Positions 1 through 10,859 of a DNA stretch of 64,000 nucleotides are shown here, piece after piece. Both the position numbers and the translations under genes were made by a program. The notes beneath the pieces were generated by a model, which did no database searches, was not told the origin of the DNA, and saw only the letters and a list, made by a program, of their open reading frames with translations. The DNA is from Niebla homalea (taxonomy: Eukaryota; Ascomycota; Lecanoromycetes; Lecanorales; Ramalinaceae): assembly GCA_019925105.1 (NCBI GenBank), contig JAHGAU010000009.1:620001-684000 (forward strand), given 5' to 3'. Each line of letters begins with the position of its first letter. The stretch's first letter is position 1.

Positions 1-64
1 TGATATTGGCTGAGAATGCCACATTGGTTGTATCCCAAATGAGCCTCAGGGGAGCGAGGTCAGT

Positions 65-1132
65 ATGAGATTCAAAATGTGGCCACCAGGCACAGGAAAA
101 CGCTTTGGTGATCTAGAAGATTTCCTACATTTGTTAAAAGAGCGTCAAGAGAATGCCCCTTTGCTGCTGGCGGAAGTCAGTGCTTCACCTTTGCCAAGAG
201 AGAGGCCTCGAACTCATGAGCTGAACAAACCAAAGCTCCACTCACTGCGAAGGAGATTGCTGGGGAGACGATGTGAGCAGCAGCGTTGTGATGAAAATGC
301 ATTCTTTCAGTCACAAAGCTTTCTGCTTGCATCCTTACCCTTGGAGATCAGGTCACAAATTTGGTCATATGCTCTAGGCGGGAACACGCTGCATGTTGTG
401 ACTGCAAAGAAGAGGCTTGTGGCTTTGCGTTGTCCTCATGGACAGGAGGGCCTGGCTAATCATCCTCGGGATTGCTACGGTCGAAAGGATCGCAGTGCTA
501 TTTGGTTTCCAGGGCACTACATAGGCCCCAGTCTGGAATCAACAGCCTGCCCGACAACTCTCCTGTCCCTACCGAAGACATGTCGCTTTCTGTGAGTCTC
601 ACCAAAGCCTGCGCCCAGAACAAATCCGCACAAAGGCTCACTTGGCTTCAGATACTTTGAGACCATCAACATGATATATGAGCTGAACAAATTTGATTTC
701 AACGAGCTTGACCCCATCATCTATCTACCCCGTACCATTCGATCCTCGCAAACCCGCTTGATTCGATATGTCCGCCTCGAATGCCACATCTGGTATGATT
801 GCCAAGGAACGATACCGTCCTGCTACACCGGCTTATCACAATCTGAGTGGCCACCCATCCCACACCAAATATCTACCTGGACCGAGGCCTGCAACGCTCT
901 GGCTCAAATGACTGCGCTTCGGGATCTTCGCATTACTCTAAATTCTGCCTATGCTCCATGCCTATGCGACCTCCCTGACTACACTCATCCACACGAGAAA
1001 ACCCAGCTTCTCGACTCGCTACGCAACGTACGCGCCTCGGACAGCTTTGAGGTCTTCGTCTACTGGGCCTACGATGATCCACCGAGGCTTGACGTGCCAT
1101 TTGAGCTCAAGTATTACCGGGATCGTCGTTGA
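65..1132 (+). CDS. 2EXR/DUF7730-type fungal protein, two exons
   Basis: Exons 65-591 and 652-1132 join through a 60-nt GT-AG intron (gtgagt...ttcag) and give about 335 aa. Residues about 96-115 read LASLPLEIRSQIWSYALGG, the opening signature of the large fungal 2EXR/DUF7730 group, followed by the usual 'LPKTCRFLYFETINMIYELNKF' pattern split across the intron and 'IIYLPRTI'. These proteins are F-box-like in their N-terminal motif, but their function is unknown. The basic N-terminal 95 residues are not conserved in any family I recognise. The first ATG in frame is used; an upstream exon cannot be excluded because the window begins 64 bases before it. No partner gene is implied by the neighbourhood. 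Confidence 0.75.
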
Positions 1133-1283
1133 GAACATACTCTATGAAGGCCATATCCTTACGTATTATCATCCATAGGATGATGATCGCTGCTGTGCTA
1201 CCCTCAACACCAATCGACTAGGAGCAATCATGGAAATCAACTCGGTGCGCTGCAATGATGATCTCGCAATACGTAGAGGTATT

Positions 1284-2250
1284 TCAGAACGTAGAAGAAG
1301 TCAGATAATGCATATATTCATGGCGTATTTTTATCATCCGCATTTCCACCATCATCATCACCCCCTCATGCTCCTTCCTGCCCTCATCGGGGATCCCCTG
1401 CTCCCTCCTCCTCCTCTCCACCCACTCCCCCAACCCCCTCCAAACCTCCTCCTTCTCATGCAGTCTCATCCCCGCCGCAAGCCCACTCGTAGTTGTAGCC
1501 ACAAACACACTTGCCCCCGCCCATCCCCCCTCCTCATCCCCACCCCCCACCACCCTCAATCACCCCCATATTCTCCCCACCATCCTGCCACCCATACCGA
1601 AACTCCCCCTTCCCCATCCCCCTCCGATGCCTCACCCTCCACACCGCTTCCCAAATCCCCTTGCCCACAATACACACGCTCTCGGGCCTCCACTCCCGCA
1701 CCTTGGCTTCCAGCACCGCCACCCCGGCATCCATCTCCGCCTTGCTCAACCCACTCCCATCGCGCGTCGGGCGTGCTACCAGGTTCGTGAAACCCAAGCC
1801 GTACGCGCGCGGCAGACGGCGGTCGTCGGCGGGGAGGCACAAGCGCGGGGTGCAGCGGGATCGGTGGAGGAGCCTCCAGAAGAGGTTGGAAGGGTGGGCG
1901 TAGGCGTGGCCGGCGGCGGCGGTGCGGAGGCCCGGGTTGAGCCCGATGAAGAGGGTGATCAGGTTCGGGAGGAGGGAGTCGGTTAGGTTGTTGTTGATGG
2001 TGGTGGCGGCGCCGTCGCCTGGTGATGATGATAATGATGATGGGGTGGCGCGTTTGGGTTTCTTGCGGGGGGTGGAGGCGGAGGCGGGGGGATTGGACTT
2101 GCGTTTGCGCGGTTGAGCGGTCTTTGTGCGGGTGAGGTGGGTGGTTGGGTGGGTGTCTATGGGAGGAGGGGTGGTTGATGTGGTGGGATCACTGTTCAAG
2201 GCGAAACGTTGGAGGGAGGAGGTGAAGGTGGGTTTGGGTCCTTCCATCAT
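1284..2250 (-). CDS. Mug/TDG-type mismatch-specific DNA glycosylase, frame-broken near the C-terminus
   Basis: The reading frame from the ATG at 2250 (or 2247) gives a basic, disordered N-terminus with NLS-like KKPKR, then LFIGLNPGLRTAAAGHAYAHP and NLFWRLL. This is the GINPG catalytic-site motif and substrate-pocket segment of the G/U(T) mismatch-specific uracil-DNA glycosylase family (bacterial Mug, yeast Thp1, animal TDG), which removes U or T mispaired with G. The family's C-terminal strand-helix (VFVATTTSGLAAGM, then an EVWRGLGEWV helix) lies in a different frame, ending at 1284. The switch falls in the G-rich stretch at about 1525-1570 and needs one base skipped. No GT-AG intron that I tried keeps the motif in frame, so a homopolymer error or a true frameshift is likely. 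Restored length would be about 321 aa. Confidence 0.72.
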
Positions 2251-2530
2251 GATAGCATGAAGCAGCAATGAAGCTGTTTCATCGAGGATTGGAAGGAGGC
2301 AGTAATGGAAATGTGAGTTGACATTGCATACGTGAGTTTCAGTGTGCAAGGGAATTGGAATTTGAAAATTTGATGTTGATTCCTTTGACAGAACTATGTT
2401 CGTCACGCTGATTACGCCGGCACTGTAGCCCCAAACAGTTGCCATTCATAACTTCACAAGATGCACCGAGCTTTCCAGCATATCAAAAGTTGACTCAATC
2501 CTCCCTGTGAAATGATTCTCACTGATGACC

Positions 2531-4071
2531 TCAAGCTTTCCACCACGCTGCCCTCGTTCTTCTCTTCATGTTGCTGTCCCCGCCTGCTCCACCTGTTCCA
2601 CCTGAGCCACCGGTTGTGCTTGCACTCCCAGTACCCTCAGATCTTGCTCCACTTCCTCCTACTGATGCTTGTAGCGGGACCGGATGAGGAATCAGAGTCG
2701 GGTTTGGTAAGTTTGTAGATAAAACATCACTAGGTGGCAGGATACCAGTAGGCAATATTCCAGTAGGCAAGACGCCAGTCGGTAGGACACCCGTAGGATT
2801 GCCAATGCCAGTACCACCAGTGGGCCCACCGATGCCCGAGGAACCACCACCCAAAGTTCCATTGCCAGGTACTGGAAATGGAGCGGTTGGTACTGGGAGC
2901 TCCGGAGTAGTAGGCTCAGGCGGTGTGGCAGGAGCAGTGACGGTAATTGTCTGCGCGTAAGAGACTGTGATTGTGACAGGCGCAGGGCAGTCTCCTCCGG
3001 AGCCTCCAGACCCACCACTGGAACCTCCAGTGCCCGTTGGCGATGATCCAGCACTCAGACCACCGGTTTCCCCATCAAGACCTCCAGTATCAGTCGGCGA
3101 ATCACCTCCTAGACTCCCAGCGTCTGTTGGTGACGAGCCGCCTCCTAGACCGCCCGCACCTGTTGGTGATGAGCCTCCACCCAGACCGCCGGCGTCTGAG
3201 GGGGATGATCCTCCACCCAAGCCGCCCGCGCCTGTCGGTGATGTTCCACCCCCGAGGCCTCCAGCATCAGTCGGCGATGCACCAGCAGAGCCTCCAACGC
3301 TAGTTGGCGATCCGCCTCCGAGACCACCTGTTTGTCCACCACCCAGACCACTTGTTTCCCCAGGTGATCCACCGCCAAGGCCACCTGTGCCAATTGGTGA
3401 CCCCGGCTCTGTCGGATTCATTGTGGGTAGCCCTCCGGGTGCGGTAGGAATAATCGGGACTGTTGTGTTCTGGAAGGGTGCTGAGTTTGTTGCCGTCGGA
3501 AGACATCCGTAGGCAGTGCCCAAAGGACAAGTGTCCAAGGCATTTGTTCTGGGCAAGACGTCAGCATCCGATGTACATGTAATCTACTCGACGAGGCCGA
3601 CTGCTGAACTAATGAGTGACCTGAAGACTTACCCAGTTGGATTGGTACCAAATGGGTTGGTGCCAGAAGGGTTACTACCAAATGGATTGGTTCCGGATGG
3701 GTTGCTACCAAATGGATTGGTGCCAGTCGGACTGCTGCCAAATGGGTTCGTACCCATGGGGTTGCTGCCAACGGGATTCGTCCCAGTAGGATTGCTGCCC
3801 TACTGATATACTGTCAATAAGAGTTAAGATGAAGCGTTCGATTTGTGAGCTTACCGGACCTGTCCGTACATCGCCATTTGTCATAGGATGTCCGCTGGGG
3901 AGATGGTGCAATTTCACATCCGTATTTACATCCACTGTATCACTTGGGTATCCGCTTGAGTGACGGGGTGAGCACGTCAGTGAGATCGGAAATGATACGA
4001 CTCGAGTCGACTTACGCATGTGCAGTACTCGATAAGGCCGCTAAGCCGGCTAACATATAAGCAGCAAACAT
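2531..4071 (-). CDS. Secreted low-complexity repeat protein
   Basis: Four exons fit in phase: 4071-4016, 3954-3855, 3799-3633 and 3548-2531 (introns 61, 55 and 84 nt), giving about 446 aa. Exon 1 encodes a clean signal peptide (MFAAYMLAGLAALSSTAHA). Exon 3 is a 10-residue repeat of the type GTNPFGSNPS. Exon 4 starts with a short segment with two Cys (ALDTCPLGTAYGCLP) and then runs into Gly/Ser/Pro-rich 12-residue repeats (GGLGGGSSPTDA), a Pro/Thr/Val region, and a basic tail ending RRTRAAWWKA. There is no hydrophobic C-terminal tail, so no GPI anchor is predicted. The composition suggests a cell-wall or extracellular-matrix protein, but no known domain is visible. Long open frames on the other strand here are by-products of the repeats. 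Confidence 0.72.
3010..3395 (-). repeat. 36-bp coding tandem repeat (12-aa GGLGGGSSPTDA type)
   Basis: Degenerate 12-residue units of the form GGLGGG(S/T)SP(T/S)(D/G)A make up the first third of exon 4 of the secreted protein. Unit length varies (9-12 aa) toward both ends. Confidence 0.8.
3633..3799 (-). repeat. 30-bp coding tandem repeat (10-aa NPFGSNPSGT type)
   Basis: Exon 3 of the secreted repeat protein is almost entirely a period-10 peptide repeat, alternating TNP and SNP triplets separated by (F/T/S/V/M)G. About five and a half units occur, with third-base and conservative changes between units. Confidence 0.85.
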
Positions 4072-5388
4072 CTTGAATGAACGTCTGAAAGGATGAAGCC
4101 AAGAGACAGTTATACTAAGGAGGGATGGTGCCTTATAAAGGTTTGAGAATGGAGATTAACTAACGAAGGCTACAAGCAATAGAGAACGACGCCAGGTGTT
4201 GCCAGGAATCAAGGATGAAGGAATGTGTAGACAAAGACAACAAAACAGGAGAAGAAGTCGACAGCTGGCCCCAAGTTATGTATGAACAGTATATGAATCC
4301 AACATGATCACGAAACGAGCAACTTAGCAATGGGTCCATGCATTATGCTTAGTGTAAGGCTAAGCTTCGCAAGCATTGCCAGTGACCTGGAGATGTCCCA
4401 ATCCTACAGAGCGAACGTGTCCTCGGGAAAACCTCAGTGGTTGTTGGTTGACAGGTAGCTTAGTCCTGCCATAATCTCCGTCCGGCCAGAAGTTGTTTTT
4501 CTAGAAATGGACGTACGAAAAGCGAGATCATGCTTACGAGCTCGACCCCTCAGCTTGCTGACTCCGCCTCCAGGAAGTGGCATAACCAGAGATTGATTGT
4601 GCGTGCTCAGCTCAGCGGAAGCTATGTAAAGGAATGGTCGTCTCAAGTGCCACAAATGTTGTAAACGCTAGTGTCGCCTAGCGCCGGAGTTGGATGGGAA
4701 GGCTGTTTCAGCATGTGCCTCTGTGCCACAGCACGTTTTACGGCACGGCGTGCCTGAGCATAGCCCATCGAGATCCATGAACATGGAAATGTAAAACCGA
4801 TCGATACTCTCGGCTTCGATTTCATCCTGACCGGTGTCCTCATCCTTGACAGTTGCAAAACGTATTGGTCGAACGTGGGCGAGGTTTGATCTTGATTATA
4901 GCAGGTTGGAATTCCATCGGAGCAACCTTGCGAAGAATATTCCAAACAAAATAATCTCAGTATCGACGTTTCACTCATCATCTTCTCAGGCTTAAGAAAA
5001 GGCGTTGACTTGTCAGATGGTATGTCTGTAAAGAAAATGGATCAACGTCCAACCTGCCAATCACGGTAACGCAAGCATTTTTTGAACTATTGAGAGGACA
5101 AAGTCAGGCAATTGCAATCAAGTCTACTCCAACAATTTCTCCATCGACTTGTAGTGATCCCGTACTGCGTCATGTCGTCACGCTCACGCAGCTCTACCAA
5201 GGTCTCGCTTCAAAAATTCCCGTTCCGGATTACTGACTAGAGCGAGACTGGCAGATCCGGGCCGGCTCGACGTATCTTGACGCGCCGGGCGGGAGAGGAG
5301 CACCGTTTCGCGTGTCCTTGGGAGGCTGCAAACGGCCATGATGGCAGGAGAAGTCTATTCGGTACGTGCGGTATGCGGTTGCTCCATG
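4072..5388. other. Intergenic, no supported gene
   Basis: Upstream region of the secreted protein. Minus-strand open frames exist (for example 4643-4981), but none shows a recognisable domain, codon pattern or plausible splice model. The stretch 5200-5350 is GC-rich. Confidence 0.5.
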
Positions 5389-5607
5389 TCATGGGGATAG
5401 ATGGAGATGCCTTTTCCGGTTAAGGACTTCCAACATGAGGCTGTGCACTCGAAGGTCAGCAACTAACAATAGACAGTGATCGAATGCTGGCCCTGAACTA
5501 CGTCCATTCATTTCAGATGGTGAGAAGATATAATTGTTGCTGGTTTTGTAAGCATTTGAACAGTGACTGTGAACAATCCAGTCATCTTCTGGCCCCAGCG
5601 TGCTCAT
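5389..5607 (-). CDS. Possible small protein, 72 aa
   Basis: An ATG-initiated frame contains DDWIVHSHCSNAYK followed by SEMNGRSSG. This resembles, from memory only, the N-terminal part of short fungal proteins derived from copia-type polyproteins (a DWIxxSxC segment near the protease region). No Asp-Thr/Ser-Gly catalytic triad is intact. It could be a domesticated or dying retroelement fragment, or chance. No other retroelement domains lie next to it. Confidence 0.35.
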   Translation of the reverse strand: MSTLGPEDDWIVHSHCSNAYKTSNNYIFSPSEMNGRSSGPAFDHCLLLVADLRVHSLMLEVLNRKRHLHLSP

Positions 5608-5958
5608 CAGGAAGAACGGCCATACATTGGTGATAGGAGATAAATGCTAGCTTACATCTCTTATGACATCTCCAGGATTTCGTGATTCTCATCGTCAAAG
5701 CAAATTATCCTGAGAGAGGCTAAGCGTCGTGTGCCTTCCTTCAACCTCATCAACCTTTGCGTTGGTCAATGAGTTCGGCTTTACTTCCTGTAGAATGAAA
5801 AGCATTGCTCTGCATTCGCAGCGAGCCTTGATCCCAGCAGAGTTGACCTCACGGCGAACGAAGGAGAAAAGTAGTCGTAATTGTAGATATCCAGCAGCTT
5901 GAGCGATCGCCTTCTTTGCCACATCTACAAATCCTCGAGGAGGCTATCGGAAAGAGGC
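5608..5958. other. Intergenic between the small frame and RRP7
   Basis: No coding signal that I can support. It contains the 3' flank of RRP7. Confidence 0.5.
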
Positions 5959-6993
5959 TCATTCGGGCTGCATGATAATTAGTATGTGTCTTCCGCGTGC
6001 ACACTTTATTTTCGGTCGTACCAGAAGCTTCCCTCTCTTTTCTCTCATCTGACGGACCTTCTCCCGATCTTCATCAAATTTTCTCCTGAGCTCACCAGCC
6101 CGCTCTTTTCTCTTCTCCCTAGATTGAAACCTGTAAAAGTCTTCTAGACCTTTCTGCTTCTCCTTCTGCTTGGCAGCCAACGCTTGCACAGCTTCTTGCT
6201 TGGCGGCATTGGGCTTGCCTCCTCTACCGACTGTAATGAAACCATCTTGGTCGGGCTCTTGTCTTTTCGAGGCTTCAAGCTTCTTCTGCGCATCCTCCCT
6301 AGCTGCATAGGCTGTCATGTATTTGTTGACATTCTCGAGCATTTTCGCCTTGTCAGGGAACAGAAGTTCATGGTGCTTAAGATATCCTATTCAGACTAAG
6401 TCAGGCCATTTGCAAGGAGAAGGAGAGATCTTACGCGCAGAGCCAAGAGGTGGAAGCTTGGCCTCCACGCCCTCTCCCCAAGTGGGGTGGCTTTTCTGCT
6501 TTCGAGCGGCCTTTATAGCCTTAAGAGCAGCCTCCATGCTCGCGCGATCCACGAAACGTACGACAGCTGTGCGACCATTGCTTTGTAATTCTCGATCCCA
6601 CACAGCTGGTAGAGCCGCTGCTGCTTCTAGGTCTTTCTCGTAATCTCGCTCCTTACTCCTCTTCCTTTTTTTCGGATTCGCCTCATGCGGAGCTGTAGGC
6701 TCTGCAGAACCATTTCTTTTGCTTCGGCCGTCAAACTCCACATCCTCGATACGACCACTAGGTAGTCCTAGCTGCGTAGAGAATAAAGTCTTGAAATGAA
6801 GATCCGTACTATCGAAGGGGATGTGGGTGAGGAACAGCGAACGTGAGGCTGTGGGCGATGGGATTTTGGGCTGATGTGGGGCAACATAGAGGTAGTGGAC
6901 GACTGAGACTGGGAATGAAGGCAGTGGAGGTATTGATAATGCAAATACGGTGTAGCCTGCTATCTGCGCAGGAATGTATTCAGGGTTGTCCAT
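5959..6993 (-). CDS. RRP7: Ribosomal RNA-processing protein 7 (Rrp7)
   Basis: Exons 6993-6435, 6386-6022 and 5967-5959 join in phase to about 310 aa. The last exon is only three codons (CCC GAA TGA), preceded by a good branch site (ctaat) and cag acceptor. The N-terminus has the Rrp7 RRM-like fold (SRSLFLTHIPFDSTDLHFKTLF ... TAVVRFVDRASMEAALKAI). The central part reads YLKHHELLFPDKAKMLENVNKYM. The C-terminus has the family signature DGFITVGRGGK, then a charged helix REKRKERAGELRRKFDEDREKVRQMREKR. Rrp7 acts in 40S subunit assembly in the nucleolar 90S pre-ribosome (UTP-C/CURI complexes). Key motifs are intact. Confidence 0.93.
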
Positions 6994-7099
6994 TTGATGT
7001 TCCTACTTCTGTGCGCAGGGAGGGAGGGAGGCTGGAAGCCATGCGCCCTTTCATCCAGGCGTTGCAGCCCCACCAGCCCTATATTCCGTACCCTACCCG

Positions 7100-7382
7100 T
7101 CAACAGCCAAGCAGCATCGTATTAATTGATCCATCCTCTCCAAGCCTCTCCACTTGGCCAGATAAGTCCCTTAAAGTGATTGGGCTTTTGGAGAATGATG
7201 CTATATTATCATAAAGCACAAGAGGGTCTATGATGGCAATATCATGTTTCCTTTGCGGAACATTCACAACCTTCCAAGTCCTTCCACCGCCAACTCGTCC
7301 AGGTGCGCAACCATCAGCAGTATCGTGACGGTCACGACTTAACTGGCTGATCCGCAACTGAGATCAGCTCTTGAGATGTCAT
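7100..7382 (-). CDS. Possible small two-exon protein, 69 aa
   Basis: A model with exons 7382-7344 and 7270-7100 (73-nt intron, gttaag...ggaag, phase 0) removes a stop and gives a protein with an acidic, hydrophilic C-terminal half (HDIAIIDPLVLYDNIASFSK ... LRDLSGQVERLGEDGSI). I recognise no family. It lies just upstream of the RRP7 start on the same strand, so it may instead be RRP7 5' leader or promoter DNA. The support is the coding-like composition and the splice fit only. Confidence 0.3.
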
Positions 7383-8009
7383 CCGTTATGAATCACGTTG
7401 CTGCTCTGCTACCTTTCATTTTCATCGAATCATGTGTTTGATTGGTCACGTCGAGCTCAATGGTTGAAAGCAGCTTGATTGGCAGTGAAACATCGACATC
7501 AAAATTGGGCTAGTCCGCAAACGAACATCTCAAACATCGCTTGTTCTCGAACAGCTCCCCTACGTCAAACGTGAGGATTCCCTTTTGTTCGATCCAACGA
7601 TGTTACGGGTCAATCGAGGACAAGGCCCACCGGTAGGCCACCAAATTTTGCTGCATTGCTGCTACTCTGCTACTCACGTCTATGCTCTTTTGCCCTGCTG
7701 TTTCACTTCAGACTTGACATCAGATTCTTCTTGACTTGCGGAAAAGCTTCTGTTCGCTAAGGTTGCTGCTTCGTTGTTTAGACACTGTCTCAAAGAATGT
7801 TCTGTCTCGTCCTGTCATCGCTCTTCGCACTCAAGCTATATGATTGGCCATCTCTTATGCATGATATTCAACACTTCGATGCCTCGTACTTCACACCTGC
7901 AGACGCGTCGGTAGTACTTGTGTTTACCAACAAGGCATCCCCGCGCTATATTACATCTCTCTGCTCGTCTTAAGACTGATTGCCTACATCGTTCTTTCAA
8001 TCATCTGCC
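7383..8009. promoter_or_regulatory. Divergent upstream region
   Basis: Lies between the minus-strand RRP7/small-gene side and the plus-strand membrane protein, and presumably holds both promoters. Pyrimidine-rich tracts occur on the plus strand near 7670-7990, as is common before fungal start codons. No specific factor site can be named. Confidence 0.4.
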
Positions 8010-9178
8010 ATGGCTCACAATCAGCGTGGAGGGTCTCGATGGTTCGGCGCATTCCTGGCAACGCAGCATGTGCCTGCCGGTTCACGCTTGTCAACGTGGT
8101 TCCATGGAGAATCCGTCATGGACAGACATGACCGTCGACCACGTACTCGAAGCCGTAGACCAGCCTCGGAGAAGGATCTTGAAGCCTTACCAACCTCACG
8201 ATTCCACCTTGAGAATTACACGCCAGGACTGCGATCGCCGTCGTCAACGCGCTCAATCATCGATCCAATTCAGTCACCTGTCAATTTTTCCAGACCGCTT
8301 CATAGTGATGGATCTCGCAGCCTCGGCGATGTTCATCAGGGCTACACCCATCCTGCCTTTGATTCGCCCATGTTGATCGAGCCACCAAAGAAACGCAAAC
8401 GTGGTCATCATCACGGACGAGCTTCAAAGAATAGCAGAAAGGCACCACCACGTACCTTATTTCCTTCACAGGACCCTCAAGTACGACGCAAAAGCATTGG
8501 CACTTTGGTTACAGGAACGCTCCTGGTCATTGTTCTCACGACCTGTAAGTCTCTCTGCAGTCCTTAAATCTCTCATGTGGGGTGAGACATGGCACTGACA
8601 CTCAAATAGATCTCGCCGTCGCAACATCCAATGCTGTATCGACGACAACATTCCACGCTGTTTTCATCTTCTTCATTCTGCTACTCACAATGATCTTCGC
8701 GCATTTTCTGATACGCTTGTGCATGATGACTCTCCGCGCACAGCGCCGGTCCGGCTTAAAGAAGAGACGCCCACCGATTATTGCCTACGCTGCAGACAAC
8801 CTGGAGGCCAATCCCGCACCGGGGCAAATGGAGGCCAGCCAGCCCCTTTCGAGGTCCCCACTTCGCTTCATTCACATTCGTCGTGAAGAAGAAAGCATTC
8901 CTGAGAATAACAGCACAGTCTCGGGTGGAACTATCGCTCTCCCACCTCCTGCGTATGGCTGGTGGCGAGGCAGCGTCAGGATAGACCCGGAAGACTTGAG
9001 ATATCAGAATGTCGATCACAGTGAGCTGCAGCAACAAACAAGGAGCCTGGTGTTCGCTGGCACTGGCCATGCGCCACCGAGCTATACGAGCGACCCGATA
9101 GAACAAGAGCCTGCAAGGCCAGCACCACTCTTGACCAGTGAGGAGGTCGTTTCGCGAGAGGAAGTGCGGGATATTTGA
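8010..9178 (+). CDS. Fungal membrane protein with two hydrophobic segments and a PPAY motif
   Basis: Exons 8010-8544 and 8610-9178 (65-nt intron) give about 367 aa. ATG 8010 is the first ATG in frame. Residues about 1-150 are basic and disordered, with an NLS-like PPKKRKRGHHHGR. Then come two hydrophobic stretches: SIGTLVTGTLLVIVLTTYLAV, cut by the intron, and TTTFHAVFIFFILLLTMIFAHFLIRL. The C-terminal tail contains LPPPAYGWWRGSVRIDP, a pattern I have seen in unnamed Pezizomycotina membrane proteins, and a second PPSY. PPxY motifs bind WW domains of Nedd4/Rsp5 ubiquitin ligases, so ligase-controlled turnover is possible, but this is inference. Function unknown. Confidence 0.72.
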
Positions 9179-9331
9179 GATATGTGAGGCATATGCGAAC
9201 ATAAATATTTGAATTCCCGAAAGGTCCAGGTCGTGCAAAGAAGCTTGTGAGTACGCGAATGAGGGTGGATTGTTCTTTGGGTCCATCTCGCCGTGATTTG
9301 CTCTTGACCTTTTGAAGAGCTACTCCTTATA

Positions 9332-10511
9332 CTAGCTGTTCAATTCGCCTAAGATCAAGTTGCGGTCTGAAGATGCGCTGAGGATGATCGGCTCGGACCC
9401 TGGTGTGAAGTTGACATCATTGACCGTTCCTTTGTGCCCGGGCAACTTGTATATCAGATTGCCTGTCCTACTCTCCCAGACGCAAGCCGTGCCATCTCCG
9501 CTGCCACAACAAATCTTCTCACCTTTAAGATCCCATGTAGCTCGTATCAGGTTCCTCTCAACCCCAACAGGCGCCCCCGAGAATACCCTAATGCTTCTGT
9601 CCACGGGAGCAAACGGTCGGACATCCCACGTTCGCGCCGAGCTATCATGGGAGTAAGACACAAGGGACTGCGAATCGGGGGAAAGTGCCAGTGAAGTAAC
9701 GGTGTCAGTATGTCCAGACATGCGGTATGCAACCTCCTTCTTCCGCAAATCCCACACCTTGATATCACAATCTATTCCGCCGGTATAGATCTCGCTCCCA
9801 GCTTCTCCAACAGCAACAGCGGTGATCGGAAAATCGGTTTCGATAAAGTCCACGGCTCGTTTGACTCGAGGATCCCATAAGCCTATGCATCCGTCGTCGG
9901 AACCTGATATCAGCATCTCTTCGCCGCGTGGCGAAGCTGCGATGTCGTTGACTATTTCTGTGTGGCCCTCGTGTTTTCTTATTCTTTCGCCTGTCTCTAG
10001 ATCCCAAGAAGCGAGTGTCATATCCGCAGAGGCTGAGAAGACGTAGGAGGAATCGCGCGACCAGAGGAGAGACAGGATAGCTGACTTGTGACCATTGAGC
10101 TGCCCATAATTTTCACAATCGCCGTAGGTGCGCCATAGAAGGATGGAGCGATCCATGGAGCCAGAAGCAATGTGTTGGCCTGACGGGTCGAAACGGGCCG
10201 CAAACACTTCACCAGAATGACCTGTAAGCTCCATAATTGGGGCTTGAAGCCCACTTGTGCGCGGAATCTATCCCATCCTTCGATCAGCGGGCCTTCTTCA
10301 AAGCTTCTGTTCAGCACCAATCTGCACGATAGATACCAACGTCCGCACGATTTGGTGGACTTACGGCCTGTATGAGAGCTCCGTTACGTGCCCCTCCGTT
10401 CGACAGTGCTACCTCTTTGCCGTCCATCAAATTCGCGTCCGACTTCTGCCTTTTGACCACCGTTGACGAGCCCCCAAAGGAATTCGATGCAGCGCGCTTT
10501 GCAGCAGCCAT
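9332..10511 (-). CDS. SNRNP40: U5 snRNP 40 kDa WD40 protein (SNRNP40/Cwf17 family)
   Basis: Exons 10511-10365 and 10267-9332 join in phase 0 to about 360 aa. A short basic N-terminus is followed by seven WD40 repeats, beginning LTGHSGEVFAARFDPSGQHIASGSMDRSI, with characteristic GH and WD pairs throughout. The opening 'APIMELTGHSGEV' and the close order of repeats match the spliceosomal U5-40K protein (SNRNP40, fission yeast Cwf17/Spf38), which sits next to Prp8 in the U5 snRNP. WD40 propellers are easily confused, but the N-terminal segment just before blade 1 is typical of this family. No truncation is seen. Confidence 0.88.
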
Positions 10512-10859
10512 TTTGGATTTTTTATGGCCTTCAGCTCGCTCAAATGTTCCTAATGATTTTGGTCAAGTAGGTTGACGCGGGTCGAAAGGCAAAGAGATAA
10601 TTGAGGATGGGGTGGTGGCTGCGTCCGTAGTGTGTTCTAGGTTGTGGCTTTGATAATTCCTGAAAATCGCGCGGCAAGAACAAGCGCCTGCCGCGATATT
10701 TAGAATAGATTTCAATACATCCCCTTATTTGGACCACCCCTCACAAGATCACAAAATTTTAGCCTTCCATTGTAGTATAAGTCGTTTCCTAGTCCTCAGA
10801 TACTCCGTGAGATCCACTTTGAAGGCGGATCAATGACCTGAGTACCTGGGAAGGGGTTC
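10512..10859. promoter_or_regulatory. Shared divergent promoter region SNRNP40/BET3
   Basis: A 348-bp gap between two divergently transcribed housekeeping genes. No TATA-like box or named motif stands out. Confidence 0.45.

Noticed and set aside
2967..3512. A 181-aa plus-strand Pro-rich open frame
   Set aside because: It is the complement of the Gly/Ser repeat exon of the secreted protein; period-36 repeats keep several frames open by chance.
4643..4981. A 112-aa minus-strand frame and an acidic frame overlapping it
   Set aside because: Two frames compete over the same bases and neither has a domain or a convincing start.
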